The notes under the pieces: model-generated
Database searches by the model: none
What the model saw: only the letters and a program-made list of their open reading frames with translations
What the model was told of the DNA's origin: nothing
Translations under genes and position numbers: made by a program
In this document: positions 8,360 through 17,038 of the stretch, in pieces
How positions within the stretch are numbered: position 1 is the stretch's first letter
Layout of the letters: each line of letters opens with the position of its first letter
Assembly (NCBI RefSeq): GCF_000306115.2
Contig: NZ_AKWX02000007.1
Coordinates: 868,001 to 932,000 of the forward strand
DNA: 64,000 nt
Direction: 5' to 3'
DNA from: Leptospira wolffii serovar Khorat str. Khorat-H2
GTDB lineage: Bacteria; Spirochaetota; Leptospiria; Leptospirales; Leptospiraceae

Positions 8360-8389
8360 ATCTTACCACTACAAACTCCGCTTCTGCAA
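8360..8389 (-). promoter_or_regulatory. candidate sigma-70 promoter for flagellin
   Basis: Read on the minus strand, TTGCAG (8389-8384) and TAAGAT (8365-8360) are 18 nt apart. This would give a leader of nearly 200 nt containing the hairpins described. I found no good sigma-28 match (TAAA-N15-GCCGATAA) in the 311-nt gap, so the housekeeping-type promoter is the best candidate, but the -10 match is only 4 of 6. Confidence 0.3.
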
Positions 8390-8472
8390 CTTTTTTTCCT
8401 ATAAAACGGCTTTTCCTAGGGAAATTTAGGTAGTTTTCCGAATTCTGTCCCTTAAATCCTGGGTGGAAAGCA

Positions 8473-9033
8473 ATGAAGATCTATACTAAAAAAGGGGATA
8501 CCGGAACCACTTCTCTTGCCTCCGGTTCCCGTGTCTCCAAATCCGACAAACGAGTAGAGCTGTACGGCACAGCGGACGAATTGAATTCCTCCCTAGGGGT
8601 CGCGCTTTCCTTCCTTCGGGCCGATTCTTCTCTGAGACCCGGACTTGAAAGGATCCAAAATCTTCTTTTTGAATTGGGTTCGGAGCTTGCGGGATTCCGT
8701 AAGAAGGACGATACCTCCTGCATCTTGGAAGACGACATACTCTCCTTGGAAAAGGAGATCGATCTTTGGCAAGAGTCCCTGGTGCCTTTAAAGAATTTCA
8801 TTCTACCGGGAGGCTCTGCGCCTTCCTCCTTTCTGCATATATCCCGTACGCTCGCAAGAAGACTAGAAAGAGATCTGGTCCGATATAAGGAAGAAGGGGC
8901 GGAAGTATTTCCGGAGAATCTTAGGTTCCTGAATCGACTCTCCGATTACCTTTTTGTAGCGGCTAGATTCGCGAACTTCGAATCCAAAATCGAGGAGCCT
9001 CAATGGAAGTCCAGAGCCAAGGGACAACAATAA
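8473..9033 (+). CDS. ATP:cob(I)alamin adenosyltransferase, PduO type
   Basis: Transfers the 5'-deoxyadenosyl group of ATP to cob(I)alamin to form adenosylcobalamin, in the cytoplasm. The 186-residue protein begins MKIYTKKGDTGTTSLASG, the family's nucleotide-binding N-terminus, followed by KRVELYGTADELNSSLG; the C-terminal half has FILPGGSAPSSFLHISRTLARRLERDLV and FLNRLSDYLFVAAR, the RT..RR.ER and LN.LSD.LF motifs. Length is normal. Its product is the cofactor of the B12-dependent ribonucleotide reductase encoded at 52049-55648. The ATG has only a weak GGTGG-type ribosome site. It overlaps the following transporter gene by 31 nt. Confidence 0.93.
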   Translation: MKIYTKKGDTGTTSLASGSRVSKSDKRVELYGTADELNSSLGVALSFLRADSSLRPGLERIQNLLFELGSELAGFRKKDDTSCILEDDILSLEKEIDLWQESLVPLKNFILPGGSAPSSFLHISRTLARRLERDLVRYKEEGAEVFPENLRFLNRLSDYLFVAARFANFESKIEEPQWKSRAKGQQ

Positions 9034-10307
9034 GACATCCGCGAGGACTTTACGTCCTATTCTTCGTAGAAATGTGGGAAAGATTCTCCTTCTACGGAAT
9101 GCGAGCCTTGCTTGTACTGTTTTTGACTAAGGCCTGGCTTATGGCCGATGCGAAAGCGAACCTGATCTATTCCTTCTATAATAGTCTCGTTTATTTCACT
9201 CCTATCGTAGGCGGATACCTCGCGGACCGCACATTAGGATATCGTAAATCGATTTTTCTAGGCGGATTTCTGATCATGATGGGGCATCTCTCCCTATCCT
9301 TGAACGAACCTAATTTCTTTTACGCAGGGCTGGGCTTTTTAATTTTAGGTAACGGATTTTTTAAACCATGTATATCCACCGTGGTGGGAAAAATCTACGA
9401 ACTGGAAGGAAAAGAGGATCTCAAGGATTCCGGATTTACCATCTTCTATTTCGGAATCAACGCCGGAGCGGTCTTGGGAACCTGGGCCTGTGCCAATCTT
9501 GCGGAATATAAAGGCTGGCATTACGGATTCGGCGTAGCCGCTTTCGGGATGCTTTTAGGACTTCTCATTTTTTGGTTTTTAGGAAGAAGAATCGATCCTA
9601 AGGCATTCTCCTCCGTAACCGACTCTTCTCCTCTTTCGGAAACTTCCGCCTCGACAGCTAATCCCAAAACGGATCGGGAAAAAATCCTCGCCATTTTAGT
9701 TTTCTCCGCTGTCACGATTACTTTTTGGGCCTCCTTCGAGCAGATGGGCTCGACCATGAATCTGATCATTGACAGATATGTGGACAGAAACGTATTCGGA
9801 TGGGAAATACCGGCAGCCAATTACCAATCCTTAAATCCTATTTTCGTAATGTTGCTGTCTCTACTGTTTTCTTGGGCCTGGAAAAAGACGGAAGAATCGG
9901 GGATCCATGTCTCTTCGGTCACCAAATTCTGTTTGGGGCTCGTCGTCTTGGCTTTGGGCTTTCTGTTACTTTCTGTCGTGACGGCAGGATCGTCTGAAAA
10001 AATTTCCTCTCTCTGGATCGTTCTGGGATTCTTTCTTTTGACGAGCGGAGAATTATTCGTTTCTCCCGTGGGCCTTTCCTTAGTCACGAAACTTGCCCCG
10101 GTAAGAATCGCTTCCATGATGATGGGGATTTGGTTTCTAGCCACAGTGTTCGGACATTCCTTGGCCGGATTCTTGGCGTTGTTTATGGGAAAGCAGGATT
10201 CTCTTTCCAGATTCTTTCTCATCTTCTTCTCTTTACCTACGTTGACCGCAATTTGTCTTTTTCTATTTCGTAAGAAACTCGAATCCTGGATGCACGGAAT
10301 CAAATAA
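9003..10307 (+). CDS. POT/PTR-family proton-coupled oligopeptide transporter
   Basis: Major-facilitator transporter of di/tripeptides driven by protons. The 434-residue protein has about 12 hydrophobic helices. The POT signature ExxER appears as FVEMWERFSFYGMRALL (residues ~22-38), followed by GGYLADRTLGYRKSIFLGG (loop 2-3) and FTIFYFGINAGAVLGTW (the PTR2 signature). The late motif GELFVSPVGLSLVTKLAP near 355-372 is also typical. Slightly shorter than E. coli DtpA-type proteins (about 490-500), mainly through short central loops. The start overlaps the adenosyltransferase by 31 nt; the stop overlaps the next gene's ATG by one base. The substrate cannot be read from sequence. Confidence 0.92.
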   Translation: MEVQSQGTTIRHPRGLYVLFFVEMWERFSFYGMRALLVLFLTKAWLMADAKANLIYSFYNSLVYFTPIVGGYLADRTLGYRKSIFLGGFLIMMGHLSLSLNEPNFFYAGLGFLILGNGFFKPCISTVVGKIYELEGKEDLKDSGFTIFYFGINAGAVLGTWACANLAEYKGWHYGFGVAAFGMLLGLLIFWFLGRRIDPKAFSSVTDSSPLSETSASTANPKTDREKILAILVFSAVTITFWASFEQMGSTMNLIIDRYVDRNVFGWEIPAANYQSLNPIFVMLLSLLFSWAWKKTEESGIHVSSVTKFCLGLVVLALGFLLLSVVTAGSSEKISSLWIVLGFFLLTSGELFVSPVGLSLVTKLAPVRIASMMMGIWFLATVFGHSLAGFLALFMGKQDSLSRFFLIFFSLPTLTAICLFLFRKKLESWMHGIK

Positions 10308-11557
10308 TGAAAAGAATATTCTTATCCCTCCTATTCTTAGGCGCGAGTCTTTCCTTGAACGCCGATCCGTTTCAGGATCTATTGAAATCGGATTGGAACC
10401 AAAGCCAAAGTCTTCTTATTAAAAATTCCGTTTTCCAAAGATTGGGAAAAAGAGCAGGCGAAAAGGATGTACTCGTCATAACGAAGAATGTAGTTCCTTG
10501 GGCCATCCTGGAAGGGGTAACTCCGGAGAAAACGGCGGATCTCATCGTGAACCTGGATTATTCGGTTCGCTCCGGACTGACTTTCGAAGAAGCGGAAGAC
10601 GCAATCCCTGTTTCCTCCAAAAGGGATCTTTCTCCGGAAGACTTCAGCTATATCGGCTTGTACTTCAAGGAAACCAAAAAAGCGGAGATTCGAGAAGAGG
10701 TACGAAATCGATTCGTGGAAGCTGCCTTGGAAAAGAAATGGGACGGTTTCTCCATTCTTGCCGGGGGGAGAGCGCTTATCTCCGGAAAACTGGTGGACTT
10801 CCCGCAGAACCGTTTAGCCTCCAAGATACTCACCCAAATGCCCGGTAAAGGCAGATCGGTTCCATTCGAAAAAATCGAATCCGGCTTTAAGAATTCCCTG
10901 GATTCCAAATTGGAAGGAGGAGCTTATATTCTTCTTTCTAATTTAAAAAAATTGCATGCGGGAGAAAAGGAGACCTCGGGCTCCGGAAAATTATCCGCGG
11001 CACGATCCATTGAATCCTCTTTGGACGAGGTAGGAGGAATCGTAATCGGAGACAGGCCGAGAATCGAACCCTTGCCGGATCCTCCTCTGATTCCGAATCT
11101 ACCCGAACCAGGTGAGCCGGAAGATCAAAAACCCCCCAAGGAAGGTTGGGAGACTCTCACCGCTAGCGTTTTGAGAAAAGTCGCCTCCGAATGGGTAGGA
11201 ACTCCTTATAAATGGGCCAACGCTTCCAAGACCGGAACGGATTGTTCCGGATTCACCTATAGAGCTCTTACCGATGGTAGGGTCGGAGTTCCGGAAAAAA
11301 TGGTCTCCCGTGCTTCCAGCGCTCAAACAAAAATCGGAGTGGGAGTCTCTCATAGTCAAATGCGTGCCGGGGATCTGATATTTTTCTCCGCTTCTCCGAA
11401 CCAATCCAAGGTGACTCATGTGGGTTTGGTATTGTCCGGAGAAGATTTCGCGCACGCCTCGTCCACTCGCGGAGTCGTCATAGATAAGATCCGAATGAAA
11501 TGGTGGTTGGACCGATTCGTCCTCTCCAGAAGACTTTTTAAAAAAGTAATAGAATAG
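10307..11557 (+). CDS. exported NlpC/P60 cysteine peptidase
   Basis: Probable peptidoglycan endopeptidase cleaving stem peptides in the periplasm. Residues 1-19 are a signal peptide (MKRIFLSLLFLGASLSLNA|DP). Residues ~20-260 have no motif I recognise and are predicted mainly helical; a proline-rich linker (around 247-275, many Pro, Asp and Glu) leads to an NlpC/P60 domain at about 285-410. Catalytic elements are visible: TDCSGFTYRAL (Cys), VTHVGLVL (His) and FAHASST (third polar residue). It overlaps the transporter gene by one base. The last base of its TAG is the first base of the inverted-repeat element that fills the gap to the convergent gene. Confidence 0.88.
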   Translation: MKRIFLSLLFLGASLSLNADPFQDLLKSDWNQSQSLLIKNSVFQRLGKRAGEKDVLVITKNVVPWAILEGVTPEKTADLIVNLDYSVRSGLTFEEAEDAIPVSSKRDLSPEDFSYIGLYFKETKKAEIREEVRNRFVEAALEKKWDGFSILAGGRALISGKLVDFPQNRLASKILTQMPGKGRSVPFEKIESGFKNSLDSKLEGGAYILLSNLKKLHAGEKETSGSGKLSAARSIESSLDEVGGIVIGDRPRIEPLPDPPLIPNLPEPGEPEDQKPPKEGWETLTASVLRKVASEWVGTPYKWANASKTGTDCSGFTYRALTDGRVGVPEKMVSRASSAQTKIGVGVSHSQMRAGDLIFFSASPNQSKVTHVGLVLSGEDFAHASSTRGVVIDKIRMKWWLDRFVLSRRLFKKVIE

Positions 11558-11657
11558 CCCCACAGGTCCGGCACGATCCTCCAGTACGGTTCCTGAGTGA
11601 TTCTCGCTTCGCGTGAATCGTATCGAAGGGCGAAGGGGACCGTACTGAACCTGGGGC
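11557..11657. repeat. 101-nt structured inverted-repeat element between convergent genes
   Basis: The entire gap folds on itself. Outer arms GCCCCA(CA)GGT (11557-11567) and ACCTGGGGC (11649-11657) give 9 bp with a 2-nt bulge; inner arms CAGTACGGT (11582-11590) and ACCGTACTG (11639-11647) give 9 perfect bp; an apical hairpin GATTC-T-CGC / GCG-T-GAATC (11599-11619) has a TTC loop. It may act as a bidirectional terminator (although no T-run follows), or be a dispersed palindromic (REP/MITE-like) repeat or a small RNA. It is flanked directly by the stop codons of both genes. Confidence 0.6.
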
Positions 11658-11662
11658 GTGAT

Positions 11663-12274
11663 TTACTCGGCGAGATTCATTTTTTCCACGATTTCGACCA
11701 GGACTTTGGCTTTAAAGATTTGGTCCGGATTGGAAAGAATTTCCTGTTTTTTTTGTAGATTGAAATTTAAAATCGAGGAGATAAAGTCCACCGGAAAAGG
11801 ATGGCTCCATAGATCATTCATTCTTAGGATCAGTTCCTCGTTGGCGCCTTCAGTTAAGAGGATTCGTTTTGTGAAATATAGAATCCGATCGAAAGTTTCC
11901 TGGAATTCCAGATTGTCTAAATAGCGTTCGTCCGGATCGATCTTGTCCACCATTCCGATCCGAAAGGGCTCCATGGTTTGGTATTCTTGCAATTTGGCGA
12001 TTCCCTTTCCTTCCAATAGAATATTGGATCTTCCGTCGGGCAACGGTTCTCTCCGAACGATTTGCCCCCATCCGAATATATTTTCGATTTCCGGATGAGC
12101 ATCGCTCCCATGCGCGGATGCTTTGAAAGGAGCTACGGCTAATTCTTCTCCCGATTCGTAACAATAATCCAACATCATCCTGTATCTGGGTTCGAAGATA
12201 TGCAGGGGAAGAAAAGTGCCCGGAAAGAGAATGACTTCCGGAAGAGGGAAGATAGGAATTGTAGTTCTTGACAC
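11663..12274 (-). CDS. LON substrate-binding-domain protein (peptidase S16 N-terminal-like)
   Basis: A 203-residue stand-alone LON N-terminal domain. The start TTIPIFPLPEVILFPGTFLPLHIFEPRYR is the usual signature, and IFGWGQIVRREPLPDGRSNILLEGKGIAKL follows as in this family. The ATPase and Ser-Lys protease domains of Lon are absent, which is normal for this small class. Such proteins are presumed to bind substrates or partners; no biochemical role is established. The gene is on the minus strand, divergent from the heptose kinase with a 62-nt gap and convergent with the NlpC/P60 gene. Confidence 0.88.
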   Translation of the reverse strand: MSRTTIPIFPLPEVILFPGTFLPLHIFEPRYRMMLDYCYESGEELAVAPFKASAHGSDAHPEIENIFGWGQIVRREPLPDGRSNILLEGKGIAKLQEYQTMEPFRIGMVDKIDPDERYLDNLEFQETFDRILYFTKRILLTEGANEELILRMNDLWSHPFPVDFISSILNFNLQKKQEILSNPDQIFKAKVLVEIVEKMNLAE

Positions 12275-12336
12275 CTGCCAGTTATCCTAACCTTTTGAAG
12301 GGAAAACGCAAATAAAATAGTAACCTCGGTTAGAAA

Positions 12337-13347
12337 TTGTATTACTTAAATAAAAATCGTTATCTCCAGGCCGCTTCTCATCTTTCCCAAACCAAGATCA
12401 TAATCATAGGCGATTTGATCCTGGACGAATATCTCATAGGCGAGGTAAATCGCATCTCGCCCGAAGCTCCGGTTCCGGTCGTCTGGGTACGAAACGAGAA
12501 GATGACTCTAGGGGGAGCGGGAAACGTAGTCAAAAATCTCTCTAAGCTCGGAGTACAATCCTTCGTCTTCGGTAGAGCGGGTGCGGATAAGACCTCAGAG
12601 ATTCTGGACAAACTCTTGGAGTCCGAGAATACCGATCCTCGAAAGAATACTATCCTTCGTTCCGAAAACGTTCCTACGATCCTGAAGACCCGAGTCATTG
12701 CAGGTCACCAGCAAGTATGTAGGATAGACAGAGAAGAGACTATTCCCTTGAACAAGGAAGAAGAGAAAGCTCTTCTAAAAGGATTTTCCGAACTAATACA
12801 AGAAGCGAGCGGAGTCGTTCTCTCCGATTACGATAAAGGAACTCTGACCCCGACTCTGATCCGTGAAATCATAGATATTTCCGTTAAAAACGGTAAGATC
12901 GTAACCGTGGATCCGCAAGTGTCTCATTTCTTCCAGTATGAAAAATCCAGCGTGATGACCCCGAACCACCACGAAGCGGGAAAGGCCTTAGGCAAAAAAT
13001 TGGATTCGGATTCGGATGTAGAGGCTGCGGCAAGAGAGATCGCGGAAAGGCTGCATTCTCCTTCCATGATGATTACCCGAGGCGAAAAAGGGATGAGTCT
13101 GTATATTTCTTCGGAAAACAAGACCTACCATATTCCGACAGTAGCTAGAGAAGTCTTCGACGTAACCGGTGCGGGAGATACTGTCATCTCGGTTTATACC
13201 GCCTTTCTCGCGGCAGGATTAGGAGAATTGGAATCGGCTTTGGTAGCGAACGCCGCTGCGGGCGTAGTCGTAGGAAAATTGGGAGCGGAGACGGTTTCAC
13301 CCGAGGAACTCTTACAAGCCTTGGAAAAAAGAGGGATCTTCCGTTGA
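12337..13347 (+). CDS. rfaE1: D-glycero-beta-D-manno-heptose-7-phosphate kinase (HldE N-terminal domain equivalent)
   Basis: PfkB-family sugar kinase making heptose 1,7-bisphosphate for ADP-heptose and the LPS inner core. The 336 residues include IIGDLILDEYLIGEVNRISPEAPVPVV (glycine and HldE signature region), GGAGNVVKNLSKLG, and the ATP/anion-hole motif VFDVTGAGDTVISVYTA near 276-292. The start is a TTG: an in-frame TAG lies two codons upstream and no ATG occurs before the conserved core. The adenylyltransferase half, fused in E. coli HldE, is a separate gene beginning with a TTGA overlap at the stop of this one. This split form is common outside enterics and is not a frameshift here. Confidence 0.92.
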   Translation: MYYLNKNRYLQAASHLSQTKIIIIGDLILDEYLIGEVNRISPEAPVPVVWVRNEKMTLGGAGNVVKNLSKLGVQSFVFGRAGADKTSEILDKLLESENTDPRKNTILRSENVPTILKTRVIAGHQQVCRIDREETIPLNKEEEKALLKGFSELIQEASGVVLSDYDKGTLTPTLIREIIDISVKNGKIVTVDPQVSHFFQYEKSSVMTPNHHEAGKALGKKLDSDSDVEAAAREIAERLHSPSMMITRGEKGMSLYISSENKTYHIPTVAREVFDVTGAGDTVISVYTAFLAAGLGELESALVANAAAGVVVGKLGAETVSPEELLQALEKRGIFR

Positions 13348-13838
13348 AGGATTCTTTCTCCCGATGCGTTTCTAAGATCATTCCCTTCGGAGACGCTAAA
13401 AAAATTTCGGAGCAAATCCGCTCTTCTAAGAAAATCGTTTTTACGAACGGAGTATTCGACCTAGTGCACAAAGGACATCTTAGCTATCTTGCCGAGGCAA
13501 GAGATCTAGGAGATTGTCTCTGGGTAGGACTGAATTCCGACGCCTCCGTGAAGCGGCTCAAGGGTCCGGAACGTCCCGTCCATCCGGAAGAGGACCGGGC
13601 CCTTCTTCTTTCTTGTCTTTCTTTCGTGGATTTCATTACTGTTTTCGGCGAGGACACGCCTTTAGAACTCATCTCCAGAGTCGCTCCCCATATTCATACC
13701 AAGGGAGGGGATTATGATGTGGAAGCCTTACCGGAGACTCCCTTGGTTCGTAGTCTAGGTGGAGAAGTGAAAATTCTTCCCTTTGTGCCCGGATTCTCCA
13801 GCACGGACCTGATCCGCAGGATCCGTTCTACCCCCTAA
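13344..13838 (+). CDS. rfaE2: heptose-1-phosphate adenylyltransferase (HldE C-terminal domain equivalent)
   Basis: Nucleotidyltransferase forming ADP-heptose from heptose 1-phosphate and ATP. The 164 residues include the family motif KIVFTNGVFDLVHKGHLSYL (HxGH for nucleotide binding) near 29-48, LWVGLNSDASVKRLKG, and the late FSSTDLIRRIRS motif. The TTG start overlaps the kinase stop by 4 nt, so the two activities remain translationally coupled. About 30 residues precede the conserved core, as in other stand-alone RfaE2 proteins. Next gene is pyrG after about 100 nt. Confidence 0.92.
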   Translation: MKDSFSRCVSKIIPFGDAKKISEQIRSSKKIVFTNGVFDLVHKGHLSYLAEARDLGDCLWVGLNSDASVKRLKGPERPVHPEEDRALLLSCLSFVDFITVFGEDTPLELISRVAPHIHTKGGDYDVEALPETPLVRSLGGEVKILPFVPGFSSTDLIRRIRSTP

Positions 13839-13937
13839 ACGGGGAATTTCTTCCAGAATAAGATGGCCTTTGCCGGAAATTCCGAGTTGGATTTTCCGCG
13901 ACTGAAGAAAACTCTGTTCAGCAGGTAGGAGACTGGC

Positions 13938-15551
13938 TTGTCCAAGACTAAGTTTATTTTCGTGACCGGAGGAGTTTGCTCCTCATTGGGAAAGGGGGTT
14001 TCCGCAGCCGCCCTCGGATGCCTTCTGGAAAGTAGGGGATATACCGTTTCTCTGCAGAAAATGGACCCTTATATCAATATTGATCCGGGAACCATGAGTC
14101 CGTACCAGCACGGAGAGGTTTACGTAACCGAAGACGGTGCCGAGACGGATCTGGATTTGGGGTATTATGAGAGATTTACTAAGTCCAAGTTCACTCGTAA
14201 GAACTCCGTTTCCACAGGACAGATTTATAATACCGTTATCCAAAGAGAAAGAAAAGGGGACTATTTAGGAAGAACCGTCCAAGTCGTTCCACATATCACC
14301 AACGAAATTAGAAATAGAATCTACACTCTTGCTCGCGAAAATGCGACGGACTTCGTGATCGTAGAGATAGGAGGAACCGTAGGCGACATCGAATCCATTC
14401 CTTTCTTGGAAGCGATCCGACAAATGAGATACGAACATGGTCCCACTCAAGTACTATTCATCCATGTGACTCTAGTTCCTACAATCACCGTAGCGGGAGA
14501 AGCTAAGACCAAACCGACCCAACACTCCGTAAAAGAACTCTTAGCTTTAGGAATCCAACCGGACATTTTGATCTGTAGGGTCAATCAACCCATGCCCAAG
14601 GAGATGAAGAGTAAAATCTCCTCCTTCTGTAACGTGAAAGAGGAGAATGTGATCTCCGCCTCCGACATCAGCACTTCCATCTACGAAATCCCCAAGATGT
14701 ACAAAGAGGAAAAATTGGATCAAGTCGTTCTAAAGACACTGGGACTGGAACTCGGAAAATCCAATTTCACCGAATGGGAAAAAATCATCAAGAGCCTCCA
14801 ATCCGCTAAACATACGGTCCAGATCGCCGTGGTGGGAAAATATATTTCTTTGCATGACGCTTACCGTTCCGTTTACGAAAGCCTTTCCCACGGGGGAATC
14901 GCTAACGAAGCCAATGTGGAATTCATAAAAGTCGATCCGGAAAAACTGGATAAAACGAACGTGAAAGACGTTCTGAAATCTGCGCATGGAGTTCTCGTTC
15001 CGGGAGGTTTCGGAGACAGAGGCATCGAAGGAAAGATCGCCGCCATCCAATATGCTAGAACCAAAGGAATTCCTTTCTTCGGAATCTGTTTGGGAATGCA
15101 ATGTGCGGTGATCGAATATGCACGTAATGTATTGGGTCTAAGGGAAGCCAATTCCACCGAGTTCCGTCCCGATTCTCCCGACCCGGTCATTTCTCTCATA
15201 GAGGAACAAATGGATATAGACCAAATGGGCGGAACGATGAGGCTCGGCTCTTATCCATGTAAAATCAAAAAGAACACCCTGGCTTTCAACGAATACAAAC
15301 AAGAACTCATCTACGAAAGACATAGACATAGATTCGAGTTTACGAACCGATACAAACAGATCTTCGAAGAAAAGGGAATGGTCCTCTCCGGTATTTCTCC
15401 CGACGAAAATCTGATCGAAATCGTGGAAATTCCCGACCACCCTTGGTTTATCGGAGTCCAGTTCCATCCGGAATTCACCGGAAAGCCCACTAAGCCGCAT
15501 CCATTATTCGCGGGTTTCATTCGCGCGGCAGTCAAATTAGCAAGGAAGTAA
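13938..15551 (+). CDS. pyrG: CTP synthase
   Basis: Glutamine-dependent ATP:UTP amination to CTP. The 537-residue length is standard. The N-terminal synthetase domain begins [20 protein letters not shown] with the P-loop, has [20 protein letters not shown], and the C-terminal class I glutamine amidotransferase domain carries the nucleophile in [12 protein letters not shown] with the catalytic His/Glu in GVQFHPEFT. The start is TTG at 13938 preceded by TAGGAGA at about 13926-13932. kdsA, which yields the Kdo that CTP activates to CMP-Kdo, starts 2 nt after the stop, giving a logical pairing. Confidence 0.97.
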   Translation: MSKTKFIFVTGGVCSSLGKGVSAAALGCLLESRGYTVSLQKMDPYINIDPGTMSPYQHGEVYVTEDGAETDLDLGYYERFTKSKFTRKNSVSTGQIYNTVIQRERKGDYLGRTVQVVPHITNEIRNRIYTLARENATDFVIVEIGGTVGDIESIPFLEAIRQMRYEHGPTQVLFIHVTLVPTITVAGEAKTKPTQHSVKELLALGIQPDILICRVNQPMPKEMKSKISSFCNVKEENVISASDISTSIYEIPKMYKEEKLDQVVLKTLGLELGKSNFTEWEKIIKSLQSAKHTVQIAVVGKYISLHDAYRSVYESLSHGGIANEANVEFIKVDPEKLDKTNVKDVLKSAHGVLVPGGFGDRGIEGKIAAIQYARTKGIPFFGICLGMQCAVIEYARNVLGLREANSTEFRPDSPDPVISLIEEQMDIDQMGGTMRLGSYPCKIKKNTLAFNEYKQELIYERHRHRFEFTNRYKQIFEEKGMVLSGISPDENLIEIVEIPDHPWFIGVQFHPEFTGKPTKPHPLFAGFIRAAVKLARK

Positions 15552-15553
15552 GA

Positions 15554-16408
15554 ATGAGCGATCGCACGGCACAGGAAAGGGAATTTTTAGGCGGTTCTAA
15601 AATAGGAGGGGCAAATCCCTTCTTTCTGATCGCCGGTCCCTGCGTGATGGAAAACAGAGACCTTTTAGACGGGGTCTGCGCCCAGATGCAGGAAATTTGC
15701 GCGGAACTAAAGATTCCTTTTATCTTCAAGAGCAGCTTCGATAAGGCGAATCGTTCCTCCGTAAATTCTTACCGTGGTCCGGGTTTATCCGAAGGGATCA
15801 AACATCTGGAGTATATTAAGAATAAATACAACGTTCCGGTCTTAACCGATATCCACGAGACTTCCCAAATCGGTCCTTTAAAAGACGTAATCGACGTGTA
15901 CCAGATTCCCGCTTTTCTTTGCAGACAGACGGATCTGATCGCGGAATCCGCAAAGACAGGAAAATGGGTAAACGTGAAGAAGGGACAATTTCTCGCTCCG
16001 CAAGATTGCCGTCATATCAAGACCAAAGTGCAGGAATCCGGTTCCGAAAAATATCTAGTAACGGAAAGAGGAAGCACCTTCGGTTACGGGAATCTTGTCT
16101 TCGACGGTAGAACGGTTCCTATTTTACACGGATATGATATTCCGGTCGTATTCGACGCAACTCATTCCGCTCAATTGCCCGGAGCCGCAGGAAATATCAC
16201 CGGGGGACAAAGAGAATTCATTCCCAGTATAGTAAGAAGCGCTGTCGCTTTGGGAATCGAAGGAATCTTCATGGAAGTGCATCCGGATCCAGCAAAGGCT
16301 CTTTCGGATGCCACCACGCAGTATCCGCTCTCCGAAGTGAAATCTTTATTAAAGGAATTAGTCGGTTTAGATCGCTACGTTAAACAGGAAATTCTAAACC
16401 GTAACTAA
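15554..16408 (+). CDS. kdsA: 3-deoxy-8-phosphooctulonate synthase (Kdo-8-P synthase)
   Basis: Condenses phosphoenolpyruvate and arabinose 5-phosphate into Kdo-8-phosphate for lipid A-core assembly. The 284-residue protein has FFLIAGPCVMENRD, KSSFDKANRSSVNSYRGPG, LTDIHE, IPAFLCRQTDL and VFDATHSAQLPG, all conserved in KdsA. The Cys before Met in GPCVMEN and the later DATHS site are as in other members; I did not try to assign metal dependence. It is tightly linked to pyrG (2 nt) and followed 9 nt later by lptC, so CMP-Kdo precursor supply and LPS transport are in one transcription unit. Confidence 0.97.
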   Translation: MSDRTAQEREFLGGSKIGGANPFFLIAGPCVMENRDLLDGVCAQMQEICAELKIPFIFKSSFDKANRSSVNSYRGPGLSEGIKHLEYIKNKYNVPVLTDIHETSQIGPLKDVIDVYQIPAFLCRQTDLIAESAKTGKWVNVKKGQFLAPQDCRHIKTKVQESGSEKYLVTERGSTFGYGNLVFDGRTVPILHGYDIPVVFDATHSAQLPGAAGNITGGQREFIPSIVRSAVALGIEGIFMEVHPDPAKALSDATTQYPLSEVKSLLKELVGLDRYVKQEILNRN

Positions 16409-16417
16409 GCGAAGACT

Positions 16418-17035
16418 TTGATTTCCATCCGAAAACTCCTAGTCTCCCTGGACCGGGAAAAATTAAAGAAATACGGACCGATGACTCTATTCGGTTCCGT
16501 TCTAATATTAATTCTTTCCTTTTTTATCTTTAGAGGAAAGCCGGGAACGAAGTACAGCCGGGTCGAGGGGGAAAGGGAAAAAGGCTCCACCGTATCCTTC
16601 AAGAATTTCCAAAAGGATCAGTACGACGATACAGGTACTGTACTATGGAAATTGAAGGCGGAAGAAGCGTATCTTTTCGCAAAAGAAAAAAGATACGTGC
16701 TCTATGGAGTGGATTTCGATCAGTACGAAAATGGTAAGTTCAAATCCAAACTGACCGGCAAAAAAGGGGATATCAATCAATCCAAACACCTGATAGTATT
16801 GGAAGGGGATATCGTCTTGAGGACGGTGGAAAATCGAACTCTCAAAGCCAAGTCTCTACAATACAACGAAGAAACAAAGGAACTTACCTCTAACGAAGAG
16901 GTGATCATCGACGCCAACGGCACTTTTATCCGCGGAGTCGGACTAAAAGCGGATAAGGATCTGAACAAATTTACCATTCTTCGCCCCTCCGCCATCACTC
17001 AGGGCGGCGCTAATCCTCTTTCTTCCCCTAAATGA
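16418..17035 (+). CDS. lptC: LptC-like LPS export bitopic protein
   Basis: Inner-membrane-anchored periplasmic protein of the Lpt bridge, passing LPS from LptB2FG to LptA. One transmembrane helix lies near residues 23-41 (TLFGSVLILILSFFIF), then a beta-jellyroll segment with FQKDQYDDTGTVLWKLKAEEAYLF and ELTSNEEVIIDANGTFIRGVGL, typical of LptC. The TTG at 16418 is assumed; the ATG at 16484 would begin directly at the TM helix and is less likely because it drops the basic N-region. It is followed 3 nt later by the LptA-like gene and then lptB. Confidence 0.85.
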   Translation: MISIRKLLVSLDREKLKKYGPMTLFGSVLILILSFFIFRGKPGTKYSRVEGEREKGSTVSFKNFQKDQYDDTGTVLWKLKAEEAYLFAKEKRYVLYGVDFDQYENGKFKSKLTGKKGDINQSKHLIVLEGDIVLRTVENRTLKAKSLQYNEETKELTSNEEVIIDANGTFIRGVGLKADKDLNKFTILRPSAITQGGANPLSSPK

Positions 17036-17038
17036 GCC

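Noticed and set aside
11557..11657. Integron attC site
   Set aside because: The nested palindrome is similar in size, but the terminal RYYYAAC/GTTRRRY core motifs are absent, and no integrase or cassette array is nearby.
13320..13360. Frameshift splitting a fused HldE gene
   Set aside because: Both halves have complete conserved starts and ends and a standard TTGA overlap; separate genes are common outside enterics.
13863..13928. Short 21-codon ORF just before pyrG, ending at the pyrG ribosome site
   Set aside because: It could be a leader peptide, but it has no ribosome site, no repeated regulatory codons and no attenuator-like hairpin, so it is probably chance.
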